A stretch of DNA of 64,000 nt, from NCBI GenBank assembly GCA_036435485.1, contig CM071597.1, forward strand, positions 148,177,647 through 148,241,646. The letters run 5' to 3'. Origin of the DNA: Saposhnikovia divaricata. Taxonomy: Eukaryota; Streptophyta; Magnoliopsida; Apiales; Apiaceae. This document shows positions 1-12,249 of the stretch, piece by piece. The translations under genes and the position numbers were made by a program. Under the pieces are notes generated by a model that was not told the DNA's origin, ran no database searches, and saw only the letters and a program-made list of their open reading frames with translations. Each line of letters begins with the position of its first letter. The stretch's first letter is position 1.

Positions 1-194
1 ACAACGGCGTCTAGAGATGAAATGGTTCTCTCACTCTTTTAACAAGTATTTTGAACCGTTGTGTTCCTTCCTTCTAGCAACGGGTGTAAAACCATTGTCT
101 GATTTCAACCAGACCACTGCCCGATAGACCACGAAAAATTTATAGGTCAGGTAATGGTGAAAATCTATTGCATGATCTTGTTTTTCTTGTAGTG
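1..194. mobile_element. CACTA element, right end only (copy A)
   Basis: This is the right terminus of the CACTA element seen complete at 39802-42687. It ends in ...CTTGTAGTG at 194 and is followed by AAT (195-197), the same target duplication as in copy B. The rest lies left of the window. Its presence in both copies means this insertion predates the segmental duplication. Confidence 0.8.
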
Positions 195-374
195 AATATA
201 TATTTACTTGCAGAATGAGAATAACTTTGGGATGGACTGAGTAATAGATTCCATATACAAAAAATTGAGCCAAAGTTCAACAAATACAACCCGCTATACA
301 GGGGATTATATTTAAGAAATCATATCTCATGTCCTCCCAAATTAAACTCAAGCTATCAATAGTTCATAAAATAG

Positions 375-587
375 GTGTGGAGCTACACACCCAGAAAATT
401 CATTGCATCATCAAATGGCATGTTTTGTTCATCTTGCAGGCATGTTTTGTTCATCTTGGCGCCAGTGATAAGTAAAAGTGTTCTTGTACAGATTCTGGCA
501 AGCAGGCGCCATCTGCAAAAGAACAAGGTTTCTTCAAAATTACAAGGTAAAATTACAGTCTCTCAAAAGTTAGAAAGCAAATTTTAA
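375..587 (+). other. Unrecognised 70-codon frame, kept in both copies
   Basis: An open frame whose 70-residue translation is the same in copy B (42867-43079). It spans a local tandem duplication of about 20 bases (GGCATGTTTTGTTCATCTTG). I recognise no domain. Identity between copies may only reflect recent duplication; at least one difference (CCC versus CCT) is synonymous, which is weak evidence at best. It is not called a gene. Confidence 0.15.
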
Positions 588-1491
588 ATGTCTATAGCGA
601 AATTAATTTACCTAATACAATAAAGTTTGAATGACACCGTTGAAAAGATTGAATAGTGTACATATTTATAAAAGATAACTGAAATGCTACATCATAGAGG
701 TGTTTGTATTTGTGTAGAGTATATATTTGAAGTCATTTCATATGTATCCCTAAACTATATGATATTATTTTCAGCCAACTGATCGATGTGTTCTTATTTT
801 GGTTTGATACAATATCAATTCGCATCTTCACGAAATTTAAAGTACCTATAATGTGCATTTACGTAAAGAGGTTTGTAGCAATTTGAAGCACCTAATGACA
901 TAAACCATGATTATCTACAAACCTACTATTCTTAGGTGTTAAATAGCTTAGAGACAAGACCAAGCATCTTACATACAACCAGTCAAAAGACACGCCAAAT
1001 TATTAATGTATATGTATCACAAATAAAAAAAGTATCTCCACTACACAACAAATTACATGTCCAAAGTTGTCACTTCATTAATACATGTGACAATATTTCA
1101 TGATAGATTTAGAGGCGATTATTTCATATTTGGCTTAGATGGTTATTGTGTAGGCTGGGAAGAAGTTGATAAGAAATCTCAAGGGTTTTCTATAAAACAA
1201 GTGTATATATGCCACATATCTTTGCGATTGTAACAATATAAATGTTCACTTTACAATACATTTTAATAAAAATCACAAACTTATAGCATATTTGGACCAA
1301 AAAACTCCAATTTTACAAATATCTAGGATGTATTTCTTTTAGTATTAGTAGAATTAGCCACTTGAGTCCCTAAAAGGATCATGAAGTTCCATTTGAATAC
1401 TTGTAATTTAACTCCAATAGATTGTATTGTCTTTTATTATATAAATTTTTTTGTTGTAGTGTTAATCATAAAGTGTAATTGCCTCTCTACA

Positions 1492-1496
<5 letters not shown>

Positions 1497-1523
<27 letters not shown>
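1497..1523. repeat. AT dinucleotide microsatellite
   Basis: Pure TA run. The allelic run in copy B is at about 44014-44043 and differs in length. Confidence 0.9.
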
Positions 1524-2384
1524 TTGGAGATTTAAGTCACCCACATTTAAAAACTATCGAGTAATACATAGAAACACTTAATACAATACAATAATTTTGT
1601 TTATTAAGTTTGCAAAAAAGTTAAATTATCTCATACCTCATGGAGGAGCATCTTCTTCATTGTTTATCGCACAATATCACAGAATTCCTCAAAATGTGAT
1701 CGGTATGCTTTAGTTTAGTATACCATTTGATCAAACACTAAAAACTAATATGTTAAACATAAGTGGAAAATCCAAGGACACCCAAGTAAGTTTTGAAATA
1801 AAATCAGAAAAAAAGTCAAACATATTGATAAACTCTGTTATTTAATTTAAATATACTCGGTTGTTAAATATAAATATATTGTTACATAATTGCATAAGTG
1901 ATAGTATAATGACACAACTTTTCCATACTACCTCAAATTTTGACACTTAAAATCTTAGATTTGTCTTAATTTTATCACTGGTGGGATAACATGGTGGAAT
2001 AACATATTAAATATAGAGAAGGGAAAGAAAACATGCCAAAATCAATTCCAAAAATTATTGTACAATGATCTTATGCCCACATATAGAAAAACAAAATTTT
2101 TACATGGAAAACAGTAACTAAAATTTTAAATATACAAAAAGAATATTACAAATTGATCACATATATATCCTTAAAATAAACATATGACAAAAAATATTGT
2201 AAATCATTACTGCAATGAAACACCTACAATCACATTCACCTCACACATGCATATACATACATGAATATACATACATTCATATATACAAGATGACATATTA
2301 TAAAAGGTGTAGGAACAATTACCCTATATTCAAGATGTTAAACTTCAAGATCATGTTAAACAGATCACACAATGTCGAGATTAC

Positions 2385-2515
2385 TCAAGGTGACATACAC
2401 CATTGGTAAAGAGGAAAAAGCGGCAAGGAAATTAGGGTTAGACCTGTACTTTTGTGAGTCCCAAAGAGGAATAAATAAGTTATATTAGGTTGGGCTGGGT
2501 TCTTTAATAGGTATA
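2385..2515 (-). repeat. Dispersed repeat, inverted relative to 21590-21725
   Basis: The reverse complement of 21590-21725 matches this stretch with gaps. Shared tracts include GGTAAAGAGGAAA-like, AAATTAGGGTT and CCCAAAGAGGAATAAATAAG. The copy-B equivalent lies near 44860-44970. The family is not identified, and termini were not found. Confidence 0.5.
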
Positions 2516-2680
2516 TTATAAGAAAGGTTTTTTATGTTGTGACCCAAGCTAAGTGTATAATTTAAGCCCACAAAATTAAGTTTATTATAACCCACTCACT
2601 AGAATTTGTTTAAAAAAAAAATAGGAGGAGATTAATATGATATGTATGCATATATTTAATCCTAATGTGTACGGGTTACA

Positions 2681-3395
2681 TTTAGATGTTGCAAAATTGG
2701 TCTCGATCAGAAAACCCGAATCGAAATTCAAGGAACGGAATCCAATTTTATATTCGAATTAGAAAATTATATAATTATTCAAAAATCAATTTGATCCAAT
2801 CCGAAAAATACCTGAACTGAAAATTTAACCGAAAATAATCCAAAATACAAGACGCGATTGTGAATTGGAACCGATATAAACCCAGCTATAAATTATCCAA
2901 ACCAATTATGACTCCAAATATTAAATCCGATTTAGATCTGAGTTAGAAAAATGATGAATTAAGTAGTTGTTATAATTTTTACTGGTTATAACATATAACC
3001 TTTATCCATTAACGCACATTTCATTCAATATTTAACCTTTCATAAGCAAAATGCATATTTAAAACAATTTTATGTGTAATATATAATAATTATTGAATCA
3101 TCCATTTTTAAAAAAGTACATAATTTTATACTAGATATATTATATTCAATAATAAGGTATTTTTTTAAAGTCTCATAAATTAAAATAACTAATGAGTAAT
3201 AATCAAAAAGGATTCGAACCAATTTTGATCTAAACCGAATTTCATCCTAGTTACTCAGAATTATAACCGAATCGAATCAAATCAGATCTGATCCGATCCG
3301 ATTTTTATTTAAATATATCATAACCGAAAGTTGATCCGATCCAAGATTGATCCAATTCATAACTGATCCAATTATCCCAATTATCAAGTCTAAAT
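2681..3395. repeat. Repeat rich in GATCCGAT / ACCGAA motifs, possible non-autonomous hAT
   Basis: A stretch dominated by recurring GATCCGAT, AACCGAA and AATCGAA motifs. Its ends read TAGATGTTG on the left and, inverted, TAGACTTGAT on the right, which loosely resembles plant hAT termini. No convincing 8-bp target duplication is visible. The copy-B equivalent is about 45143-45845. Confidence 0.3.
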
Positions 3396-4782
3396 ATATT
3401 GTATGTGTTAAGAATGTATATAAACATATTGTCAAAGAGGTTTAACTATAAAATTGGTCCTTGTTAAGCATAACTCGTGAATATATACCATTTTTCAATA
3501 CATGATTGAATGGCACATAAAATTCACAAAATCAGAACACTTATTGTAACCAAAGTGATAAATTGGAAGAAAAACCTAAAACCTAGAGTGGAAATTTATT
3601 TAGAATGCTTAATTTATTATTTTACTATTTAAACAAAAGATAAAAGGTAGATCAAAGTGGGAATTCGAGTAAAGGAAAAAAATAAAATTTAGTAGTATTT
3701 TATAAACATGTTTGAGTTGTGTTTTATAACATATTTTAGACATATTGTCATGATCTATTTTATTCAATAATTTTGAATATTCAAATAAAGAGAATAGGAA
3801 ATTTTTTAAAAAATTATTATTATTATTTTTGAATAATTAAAGATTATGATAATTTAATTAAATACTTTTGTTGAATAAGTTTATTTTTGGGTTTTAATTA
3901 CCAATAATGTTTTTGAGATTAATAAGCTAATATTTAATTTTTTAGGTTCACAATAAAACAATTTGAATTAAAGACATACGTTTTAGGTAGGTTAATTTTC
4001 AAAAATAATAAAGTAAGGACATGGGTTCTACACTTCCATTTACTTAATAATTCTAAAAGTACATATTATATTAGGTGTTTGGGTATCTTATGTATGTTTT
4101 AGCTTAAAATGAATAAAAAAGTAATAAGTAGATACACATTTATAATTTATAATGGTATTTGTATAAATTTATTTATAAATTAGATAAATGCTTATTGAAT
4201 TAAATTAAATATTTAATGATCCCAACACTTCCATTTTAAATCAAAAAGTATTTAAAAACACGTTAATTACGGTCAAAAAAGTCAACTTAAAAGTTGATCA
4301 CCAAACTGCCTCAAGGAAATCAATTACATAAACTTCCTTTAGAGTGGGAAAAAACTAACATTAATGTTGATTTATGAGATTGTATGGTATGCCATCTACA
4401 TGATAGTGTTACATATTAATATTGATTTCTAAGATTTAAGCAATCCATATGTAGGTAATATATTCATTTTGAAAAATAAAATCCAAGAAATCAGCACTAA
4501 AATTAATATATTCAAGAAATCAAAATTAATAATAGTTTTTTGCCATTAAGGAAAATTGAGTTATTTAAGTATATCGGATTTTAATAAACCGATTCAAAAA
4601 CACAAATGAAAAAATTATAAATCATTAGAAAAGAAAATAAATCAAATAGTGGAAATAAATTGAACTCAATACATGTGTTGTAAATTAAATAGACATTTAG
4701 AAACCACAAATGTAAAATATTAATTATCAGAAAAACAAAAAATTCAAGCATGACAATACAGGAACATGATAAAATATAAAAT

Positions 4783-5070
4783 TTTCTTATACACAAACCT
4801 TAAACATTTTTTTCAACACATATATAATTTGGTTAAACATCATTTTTTAAACAATAACTAAAATTTAATTGATTACACATAATTTAAATATGAAATTTTA
4901 TCGTTTAATATGGGGTGTTTCTTATACACAAACCTCAAACATTTTTTTTCAGCACATATATAATTTGGTTAAAAATCATTTATTAAATAATAACTAAAAT
5001 TTAATTGAATACACATAATTTAATTTTTCAATGTTAAATATGAAATTTTATCTGTTTAATATGGGGTGTG
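4783..5070. repeat. Two-unit tandem duplication of about 135-150 bp
   Basis: A block beginning CTTATACACAAACCT and ending in TTTAATATGGGGTGT is repeated in tandem. The second unit carries a small insertion (TTTTTCAATGTTAAA). Copy B shows the same two units (about 47058-47342), so this duplication predates the large one. Confidence 0.8.
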
Positions 5071-5493
5071 TTGAAGCGTTTTTAATAATTTGTTGAATAA
5101 ATATTATATATTTCTCAACTTTTAGGTTCACCAATACCTATAGAAAAATGAAATGTTATTAATTTAATATAGTTTTCCATATCGTATCAATATACTACTT
5201 TTTTTTTATTTGGATTCAAGTATAATTCAACGAAAGTTGTCCAACTCAAGTTATTTATTTGTTGAACACAAGTCATAATAAAATTAATTTTTTTGTAAAA
5301 AATGTTGCATATATGTTTTTAATTAATTATAAAACCTTTTTAATACATTTTCGTTATAAGTTTAGTGTATGAATAAAATTTTAAATTATTATTTAATATC
5401 CAAGTTATATATATGTATTGAACATGTTGAATTATATTTAAAAAAAATTTAACTCACCTCTCACAATTTATATTTATTTATTTTCATTATAAT

Positions 5494-5577
5494 TTGAGCT
5501 ACTTGTCAAAGCCGGTCATAAGTCCTTTATATAAGTTGAGCTACTTGGCAAAACCAGTCATAAGTCCTTATACGCTT
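5494..5577. repeat. 42-bp tandem duplication
   Basis: TTGAGCTACTTG-TCAAAGCC... at 5494 recurs at 5536 with a few changes. Copy B has both units near 47768-47850, the second shortened. Confidence 0.8.
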
Positions 5578-5668
5578 ATGAATTTTGATTTCACCAGCCT
5601 CACTGTTATTCAAAGATTTGTATTAATGCATCATTTTCTTTTGGTGAAATAAAGGGCTATTTTGGTTT

Positions 5669-6220
5669 AAGTTAAGAATATCATAAGGGAAATGATGGTC
5701 TTAGAGCTACTTTGTGAAAATTGTCTGCTAGCAATTTTTTGTTTTACAATTGATATGTGGCTTGTTTATTGCCTAGTACCAAGAACTACTACTACTTATA
5801 CCAAATAAATAGTTATTTCTGCTTACAAGTTACGATTAAAAGCAATTTTATTAAAAAAAAATCAAAATTCTTTTCAGAATGTTTCAAATAAAACCCTTTT
5901 GGATGTTTTACTAAATTTCAAAAGCAAATGTTTTTAAATTCTTGAGCTTTGAAATATATCTTATCACCGATAATGATATTGAAGTGTCTACTAATCTGGC
6001 TTTGCAAACTTGAAGTTGTTCTCATTCAGCAAAACACACTTCATAGAGGCAAAATTTGGCACCTGTGGTTAATGATTAGATTGTTTAGAGTTTTTATAGG
6101 AGGGAAAATTGCATCCATTATCTCTCTTAATAAAATGAGAACTGATCTTTTATTATTTTTTTAATCCCAGCTGTACCTTTTTATTCTCCCCACCCAATTT
6201 TATCGGTTACGGATTCTGAC
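5669..6220. other. Start of copy-A-specific block, no gene seen
   Basis: Homology with copy B stops at about 5668. In B the sequence jumps directly into the 176-bp tandem repeat at 47964. This stretch contains only short frames without recognisable similarity. Confidence 0.6.
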
Positions 6221-8803
6221 CACCACTACTGGAAAAAGAGGTTAAATACAACGGAATAAATTCAACAGACGATATATTCAACCAGATCCCGTCGTTTTTA
6301 TGGTCAATGTCCAGTGAGTTTTGACTGAGCATCATTTTCAACGGAACAAATTCAACGGATGCTAAATGCAACAGAATAAAATCAACCCAATTCAAATTCA
6401 ACAGTATCCCGTTGAATTTAATTATGACTTTTTCTAACGCGGGAGAATATTTCCACCAAAAGTTAAAATCAACGGAATAAAATCAACCGAATTCAAATTC
6501 AACAGTATCCCGTTGAATTTAATTATGACTTTTTTCCACCACGCGGGAAGATTCCCACCAAAAGTTAAAATCAACGGAATAAAACCAACCGAAATAAACT
6601 CAACAATATCTCGTTGAATTTAATTATGAATTTATTTTACCACCCGGGAAGATTCCCACCAAAAGTTAAAATCAATGGAATAAAACCAACAGAAATAAAC
6701 TCAACAATATCTCGTTGAATTTAATTATGAATTTTTTTAACCACACGGGAAGATTCCCACCAAAAGTTAAAATCAACGGAATAAAACCAACAGAAATAAA
6801 CTCAACAATATCTCGTTGAATTTAATTATTGCTTTTTTTCTCATTGAATTTAATTTCCACTCAACAAATTCCCACAAAAAGTTAAAATCAACGGAATAAA
6901 ACCAACCAAAATAAGTTTCCTCGACAATTTATAAAGATCACTCCAATTTTTAAGCAATAAATTCATCAACACTCCTCTTTTTCCCTCAAACAAACAAACA
7001 TCTCATACACTGCATTTGGATTTTGTGTGTCACTCTGAGGCAAGAGTAGTACAACCACTAGCTAATTTCTTCATGAAAAGTTTTAACAAATATAAATTCA
7101 ACATTGTATTCCACTCAAAATTCCCACCAAAAGTTTTAGCAAAATTCTTACCAAGAATCGAAATACAGAAGATTCCCACCAAAAGTTAAAATCAACAGAA
7201 TAAAATCAACGAAAATCAAATGCAGCGGTATCTCGTTGAATTTACTTAATCATTTATTCCAATCACTGTAAAAGCTCCACCGAATAATAAATACAACGGA
7301 ATAAAATCAACGGAAACCAAATGCAGCGATATCTCGTTGAATTTACTTAATCATTTATTCCACTTACTTAAAAAACTCCACCGAATAATAAATACAACGG
7401 AATAAATTCAACGGAAATCAAATGCAACGGTATCTCGTTTAATTTAGTTAATCATGTTTAATTTTCTTAATCATTTATTCCACCCACTGAAAAAGCTCCA
7501 CCGAATAATAAATACAACGGAATAAAATCAACAGGAACCAAATTCAACCGATAACTGTTGAATTAATAAATTCAACCATATCCGGTTGAATTTATACTCA
7601 GTGCCATGTCATCAATCCGCGTGAAGCAAATCCGACGTTCCAGATTTAACCCCCAAAACAATAATCCAATGGTCTAGATTTATCAGAGCAAATCCCTCTC
7701 ATGTATATATATACACATACATACATAAAAATTAACTAACACTATTTTCTTTCTCTTCTCCTTCTCTCTATTTCTCCTTCTCCCACCCTCTCACAAACAC
7801 ATCTATACAATTTTACACACACATATACACACACATAAAATTCAATTTCTCTCTCATAAAATTATAGTAGAAAATCAACTCGTGGATTGGTAACTCCCGT
7901 ACCTAAACCGATTCCGGCATTCGAAATTACTCCGTTAACTAAAGCACCTCCGGTGACCGAAGAAACTCCGGTGACCACTTCCGTTCAAGTAACCAAGGAA
8001 CAAAATGAAGAAGGGAAATCCAATTAAGAAACTTTAGTAAAAAAATGTATTCTCAATATGTAATGAAATTATTATGAATTAATTTAAAATTTTATTTGAT
8101 TTTTTTTGGTTTTAAATATGAATTTTGTGATGTTTTTATTGATGAATTTTTAAATATGTTTCAAATCATAGCAACATGTTGCATAAGTTAGCAAATTGCA
8201 TAAATAAATTAGATGTAAATATAGTAGATCTGTAATCTGTTGTTTTTTCTGTTGCTTTTCAAGAGAAACTGGGATATGTTAAATTCAACAAAATTCGGTT
8301 GCATTTTTAAAATCAATGAAAACCTGTTGAATCTATAAGTTCAACGAAAAAAAGTTTTAATCAACCAAATCTTGTTGATTTTGATAGAATTAAATGTAAC
8401 AAGATTCGGTTGAATTTAATCCACAGAGACACGTGGCAAGATGATATAATCAACGAAAATTGGTTGATTATGGTAGGATTAAATTCAACAATTTTCTGTT
8501 GATTATATGACCATTGGCGGGAAAATGTTTTTTTTTGATGAAATTCAAAATTGAAATTTCAAATTTTTCGAAAATGCTCAAGGGCATTTTCAACGGAAAA
8601 TGGTTGAAAATGGGACCAACAAAATCAACGGGAAGTCGTTGAATTTTACCTTAAATTCAACCGAAATGCTAATTTCAACAGCCTTATATTCAACAGGAAT
8701 GATTCTGTTGAATTTATGGTAAACTTAACGGGATCCTGTTACAATTAAGCTAAATTCAACAGAATTTTGCCCGTTGAATTTAGCCGCTTTTCTAGTAGTG
8801 CAC
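6221..8803. mobile_element. Complete non-autonomous CACTA element with CAC target duplication
   Basis: The element proper runs from CACTACTGGAAAAAG at 6224 to ...CTTTTCTAGTAGTG at 8800. The ends form imperfect inverted repeats (CACTACTGGAAAA versus CACTACTAGAAAA) and are flanked by CAC at 6221-6223 and 8801-8803. Length is 2577 bp. Both arms are packed with TCAACGGAATAAA and CGTTGAATTTA motifs, including a left array of about 110-bp units (roughly 6400-6900) and an internal array of about 107-bp units (roughly 7170-7560). Such subterminal repeats are where CACTA transposase binds in known family members. No transposase frame is visible, so mobility would need a partner element. It is absent from copy B because the whole surrounding block is missing there. 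Confidence 0.88.
7860..8027 (+). other. Coding-like Pro/Thr-rich segment inside the CACTA element
   Basis: An open frame without an ATG, preceded by pyrimidine-rich DNA and possible splice acceptors (TATAG, GTAG), and ended by TAA at 8025. The peptide is Pro/Thr/Val-rich with a repeated P-V-T-E-E-T-P-V-T-like core and an acidic tail. Its base composition is less AT-biased than the flanks. This resembles a last exon, either of a captured gene or of the element itself. I do not recognise the family. Confidence 0.3.
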
Positions 8804-9798
8804 CTCACCCATCGATTCGGGCCACCTCACCCACCTATTCCAGCCACAACGTACAATCCTCCCCTTCTCCCCTCTCCCCCTCTCCTCTTTCAATTTTTCG
8901 ACCACCACCCATCACCACAACCACCACCAGCAGCCCACCACCTGCCACCACTTTATCCCCATCTCTCTTTCTCTCTCCCCTCTCCTTTTATTTAATTTAA
9001 AAATTATACTAGCACATTTTTTTTAATTTAGATTTAGTGATTTATACCTGATGTTGGTGATTTGTTCGTCATGGTTGGAGGTGTTGGACGGACATGGCGG
9101 CTCAATGTGGTGGGTTTTTGGTGTTGTGATTCTTTTGATTTTTGTTTGATGGTGGTGATTTTTTTGTTATTCCTAACCTATTTGTGTTGATTTTTAGGTG
9201 ATTTGTTCATACTATGGGAGGTGGTGACCGGAGCTGCTGATGTTGTAGTGGTTTCATGGTTGTTTGTGACGGTTTAGTTGTGGTGATTTTCTCAAATTGG
9301 TGATGATTTTTTGGGTTTGCAGATTCCATGTTTAAATAGAAGTTTACCATTCTAGTTGTTGGTTGTTGTTATTGTAGGTTATAAAAAATATTAAAAACGT
9401 GAGTTGTAGGAGTTGATATGGTGTTATAGTATAAGAAAGAATTAAATTAATAGTGAAGTCAAATTAAAAAGCCAAACTGTTAAGTTGGGCTTATTTTGAA
9501 ATATTAGGCTTTGAGCGGGAAAGTTTGTTAGGATGTTAACAGCTGGCTTAACCAACTTGTGTCATGTGTGGATAATTGTTTTTTCATGACTCATTTTATA
9601 AAAGTAGCAAACTGTTCTCAAGCTTCTCATCTCCCATCTTTTACTTAGTTCTCTTCTTTTACTTAGTTCTGTTATCAAAATTCATAGATATTAATAGTAA
9701 TATAGGGTGAATTACAATCATCCTTTATCAGCAGAGCAAACCCATCTTCAATTCGCAAATTCAGAGATCTGGCACCTCAAACACGATGAACAGTGGTC
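8804..9798. other. Pyrimidine-rich then GT-rich low-complexity DNA
   Basis: 8804-8995 is CT/CCA-rich and translates only to low-complexity Pro/Ser peptides. 9040-9320 is TGG/TGT-rich. 9420-9798 leads into the gag stub and may be an LTR or untranslated leader, but no LTR boundary could be fixed. Confidence 0.5.
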
Positions 9799-9912
9799 AT
9801 GGACGATCATGTCAATCAGCTCGAACAAAAAATCGCAGATCAAACTAAGCGTCATGATGAACAGAGCAAGCAATTTGATGAAATGATGGCGATTTTGAGA
9901 GAATTGATGTAA
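9799..9912 (+). pseudogene. Ty3-gypsy-type gag N-terminus, truncated
   Basis: ATG at 9799 opens 37 codons of charged, helix-forming sequence (Met-Asp-Asp-His, then Gln/Glu/Lys-rich heptad-like spacing, ending Ile-Leu-Arg-Glu-Leu-Met). This is the kind of coiled N-terminus seen in plant gypsy Gag proteins. The stop is created exactly where TGTAACGCCCC begins (9908), so a normal gag frame appears to have been interrupted by another insertion. Assignment to gypsy rests on composition and context, without a full gag or pol domain. Present only in copy A. Confidence 0.4.
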
Positions 9913-10300
9913 CGCCCCCTAATCCCTTACCAGGAATCCGGGTCGTCACAGCCTTAATCATACCTTTGCTGAATATTCTACCACCTGCTCACGATATAAT
10001 CTACAACAATAATCATAATAAACTTCGTACACTACTCCACAGGTTATAGTCTTTGAACATAAATAAATCCTCAAAAGTTATTACAGATCAGAGTATCTTC
10101 CAGAATCTCCTTACAACTTCTACTTAGAGTTATTACAATACTAAACCTACATTTTAAAGCACCGTCATAAAACCTTACGACTCTAAACAGTGAGTCTATT
10201 TAACACATAACAAAATTCCGTCAAACTTATTCCCAGCCTTCCAGCATTTTATCTAACATAGTCTTTTTTGGCCGTGCTCTGCGAGCGGGCATCGATTAAT
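9908..10300. mobile_element. LTR-like sequence starting TGTAACGCCCC
   Basis: TGTAACGCCCCCTAATCC is typical of the start of many plant LTRs, and it interrupts the gag stub upstream. The matching CA end and target duplication were not found, so the right boundary is approximate. It could be a solo or truncated LTR. Confidence 0.35.
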
Positions 10301-10721
10301 CTTGTTTGTTATAAAATTTTAATGATAGAATAATATAAATATCGAATTTGTAATTAACAGAGCAAATCAATGAGGACGAAAGTAGGGATTGGCAAAATTG
10401 GACTTAGAAAGTTGATGAAAGCTATAGAATTCTAATTACTAACATCAAAATTGGTCAAGTAGGTTGTAAAATTATAAAGTATCTTGATATGAGATTTAAG
10501 GCTTTTTTGACTTTCAGGTTTTTAAAATGCCTATTACACATAAGACTAAATAATTTATGGATAATATAGAAAAACATCATAAAACTGTAACAACACAAAA
10601 ATGTTATTGAAAGGCCATTTAAGCATCTTAGAATATAATAATAGCAAAAATCCACGTACTACTAATAATATCTCCAAAATATGAAGGAAACTCTGTTTAA
10701 AAATCTGACACATACCTTAAT

Positions 10722-12079
10722 TCATAAACGACGGACAACAAATGAAAGCACATTGTCCTCCTCTCGCATTACAAAATGTAGTTTGTCATTTAAAACAAAC
10801 TTGTTCTCCTTTACAAACTTATCCCAGCCTTTTGAGAATCTTGGTCCTCCACCTGAAAAAACGATTCCAACCTTCCACTTTCTTCATTTAATTTTCAGGT
10901 ACACATGCTTGACTGACTTCCATTCATGGTTCTCAAGAGTTATCCAAGGTGGAATGTACTGCGAAATAATTGAAGAGAAGAGTAATTTATATTGATAAAA
11001 AGCTGAAATTGATGCCTATATAAAGAAATTTTAATTACCACTCCATGAGAATTCATATCAAAATTTGAGCTAATCAAAATAGCTTCAAAACTTGTCTGGA
11101 AGTCATCCGCTTCTTCTGTTGGTAGGACATTGCCTGCACCAGAATGACACTTACATGAATTAGCTCAAATTCATATATAAAATTTTAAACATTACAGTTC
11201 ATAACATACCTGTAATGGAGTCCCTAGGAGGAAGAGTATTTTCAACTCCTTTCCTGGATAATATAGTAACAGAGAATTCAGTCTTAATGAAGAGCTCGAA
11301 AAAAAGAGTATCTCCGATTTCCCAGTACTTGGCCGTGAGGATCACTTGCATACCAGCAAAATTTTTCTTAGTAGCTGAAAATGTGATCTGAAATTTATCT
11401 CCATTCTTCAAAGTTTGATAATTTTTTTGTTTCAGCATGTGTCAAAACCGATCAAAAAACACTGGAGGAATATCCTAATCAATTCATAAGAAAGTTACAA
11501 TTTATAAGATACATTACTCTGGATAATTTACTAATTCACTTTTTAATCATGTCGGACTAATCCATTAAGAGTGGGAGTATTATAAATCTTGTACACTGGC
11601 AACTTAAGTACTTACGATCTCAGCTGATTCTCTATGCCTTTCGACAGTATGAACAATAAATTTCTTCCCAATTCCATTAATATTGTCAGTGATAACATAA
11701 ATATATGTTAACATTAGTTATCCATTTTACTATTTTCATAAATATAAGGCAATGTAATATGAACAGTTGGCTTTGGTGTGTTACATACCTTTCGCATAAA
11801 TAGGAGCTAGGCAAAACGTGTTGGCTGCTGGATAATCTATTTCCATGCCAGTATCAACAAGTATGAATACAGTAATATCCTAGCACCATTGTAGTAGAAC
11901 AATGCATGGAAACCGGAATCAATTCGAAAATCATTATAAAACATAGCCAAGTTGTTAAGCTTATTTCTATCCTTATGGAATAGAACATTGTATTGGTATC
12001 CATTTCTATGAATGATCAGAGTGACATGCTGTGGCACATATTTTGCACATTTTCTAACAAAGATGGAAGGCAATTTCTA
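10722..12079 (-). pseudogene. B3-domain (REM-like) transcription factor gene with a premature stop
   Basis: A readable exon chain lies on the minus strand. The first recognised exon starts after an AG at 12077 (Lys-Leu-Pro-Ser-Ile-Phe-Val-Arg-Lys..., with Val-Thr-Leu and a Phe-Tyr-Tyr-Asn-Gly ending), a B3-fold half typical of REM proteins. Further exon-like pieces follow at about 11610-11690 (donor GTAAGT), 11210-11440 (Gly-Asp-Lys-Phe...Gly-Met-Gln-Val-Ile-Leu, donor GTATGT) and 11040-11130. The last, from about 10956, is a second B3 domain with Tyr-Ile-Pro-Pro-Trp, Val-Tyr-Leu-Lys, Trp-Lys-Val, then Phe-Ser-Lys-Gly-Trp-Asp-Lys-Phe-Val and a stop at 10722. Between Leu-Lys-Ile-Lys and Arg-Lys-Trp the codon is TGA, where B3 proteins often have Gly (GGA). 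B3 proteins bind DNA in the nucleus. Upstream exons beyond 12.08 kb and exact splice sites are uncertain. Found only in copy A. Confidence 0.7.
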
Positions 12080-12249
12080 CATAAACCAAAGAGTGTTATA
12101 TCAATTAGAAGGCATGTACATTAATTGCGCGTTATTTTATTATTCTGGACATTTGTTTTATACACAAATCATGAATAACATTTAGGTCATTACCATGGAA
12201 GTCTTTGCGAGATCTCTGGGAAACAGGCAAACCATGAATGTTGGGTGTT

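Larger units (their letters stand above)
195..5668. repeat. Duplicated segment, block 1 of copy A
   Basis: AT-rich DNA that aligns colinearly with 42688-47963. Differences seen by eye are scattered substitutions plus indels: about 50 bp near 1860-1910 present only in A, about 60 bp near 46185-46250 present only in B, and about 250 bp near 4270-4525 present only in A. I see no convincing gene in this block, only short unrecognised frames, simple repeats and possible MITE remnants. Confidence 0.9.

Noticed and set aside
8767..9000. Pro/Ser-rich open frames
   Set aside because: Low-complexity CT/CCA DNA in two overlapping frames, spanning the CACTA right end; no conserved pattern.
10681..10995. 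104-codon plus-strand frame
   Set aside because: It lies antisense to the last B3 exon, whose minus-strand reading has the domain pattern.
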